A stretch of 37,510 bases of DNA from Clostridiaceae bacterium (GTDB taxonomy: Bacteria; Bacillota; Clostridia; Oscillospirales; Acutalibacteraceae). The position numbers and the translations under genes were made by a program. The notes under the pieces are model-generated. The model was given only the letters and a program-made list of their open reading frames with translations, searched no databases and had not been told where the DNA came from. How positions within the stretch are numbered: position 1 is the stretch's first letter; every line of letters starts with the position of its first letter. The stretch is taken from contig JAEEUW010000012.1 of the NCBI GenBank assembly GCA_016290665.1, positions 1-37,510 of the forward strand. The letters are read 5' to 3'. Below, in pieces: positions 36,867-37,510 of the stretch.

Positions 36867-37347
36867 CGCGTGACCTCTGCCAGATCATACCTGCCGCCGC
36901 TGCCATCGCGAGCATCGCAAAGGTGCTCAGCACGCCAAACCAGCTTCCGAAGCTGCTGAGGGTGCTGATCTTCGCGTACATCATCGTGCCTGCGCTGCGG
37001 GCGATCCACATATTCTGCACCAGATTGAACACCAACGAAAGCGCCGAAAGCACGATCGGTGCGCCGACACCCGCCAGAAGCATCAGCCCGGCATTCTGCT
37101 GCGGGGCATTCTGATCGAGGTGCTGCTTCATCGCGAAATACAGGATCACATACACAGTGAGCGAAACGACCGGCATCAGCAGCACCGACAGAAAGCCCAC
37201 GCGGTCTGCGGCAGAAAATGCGCTGCTGCCGGACAGGCGCAGGATCTGATCCTGAAGCGCCCAGATGCCGAACAGGATCGCCGTATGCGCGATCTTTGCA
37301 ATCAGCCCCGCCGTGAGCCATATACGAATCGAATGTGTTTTGTCCAT
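36853..37347 (-). CDS. Uncharacterised multi-TM membrane protein
   Basis: Start at MDKTHSIRIWLTAGLIAK (37347); about four TM segments; 14-nt overlap with the 369-aa gene. Confidence 0.68.
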   Translation of the reverse strand: MDKTHSIRIWLTAGLIAKIAHTAILFGIWALQDQILRLSGSSAFSAADRVGFLSVLLMPVVSLTVYVILYFAMKQHLDQNAPQQNAGLMLLAGVGAPIVLSALSLVFNLVQNMWIARSAGTMMYAKISTLSSFGSWFGVLSTFAMLAMAAAAGMIWQRSRDAAQ

Positions 37348-37410
37348 TGTTTCCTTACCGCAGAAGCGGAAATGCAGAGGACTCCGCATTTCCGCATCCG
37401 TTCCTGTCAA

Positions 37411-37510
37411 TTAACCGTTGACCGCTGCCTGCACGATGACGTTGAAATCCTCAGCCTTCAGCGATGCGCCGCCGATCAGACCGCCGTCGATATCCGGCTG
37501 TGCGAGCAGA
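37411..37510 (-). CDS. tpiA: Triosephosphate isomerase, C-terminal fragment (truncated at window edge)
   Basis: Minus translation [32 protein letters not shown], the TIM C-terminal '[10 protein letters not shown]' motif. Confidence 0.92.
   Translation of the reverse strand, partial: LLAQPDIDGGLIGGASLKAEDFNVIVQAAVNG

Overview
This 37.5 kb window is a high-GC chromosomal segment. Gene content and style fit a gut-type Clostridia/Oscillospiraceae-like Firmicute; that taxonomic call is inference. I support about 30 protein-coding genes, one tRNA-Pro(GGG), a TPP riboswitch upstream of a thiT-like gene, and several intrinsic terminators and promoters. Main blocks: (i) FtsW/RodA, FHA, trmB, esterase and queH; (ii) an ECF-type sigma factor overlapping a membrane-anchored beta-propeller gene; (iii) a four-gene SGNH/DUF4358/MBOAT/DHHW O-acylation cassette; (iv) a 12-23 kb plus-strand run rich in secreted surface proteins (TPM, LRR, Fn3, InlB-repeat/CxxC-repeat, GH5); (v) CapA, a paired FAD oxidoreductase and Fe-S flavin reductase, GH4 and alkaline phosphatase; (vi) a tRNA-Pro locus with a duplicated tRNA 3' end/terminator and an embedded multi-arm palindrome; (vii) gpmI and tpiA flanking two uncharacterised genes. 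The best leads are: the tRNA-Pro 3'-end/palindrome cassette; a shared aromatic-cationic C-terminal tail on several secreted proteins, plus a frame-disrupted relic of it; heptanucleotide tandem repeats, one of which may supply a -35 box for the ECF sigma gene while another forms the C-terminus of QueH; and the sigma/beta-propeller pair. Many very long ORFs in the supplied track are antisense shadows caused by high GC and were rejected. No CRISPR array, transposase or phage gene was recognised.
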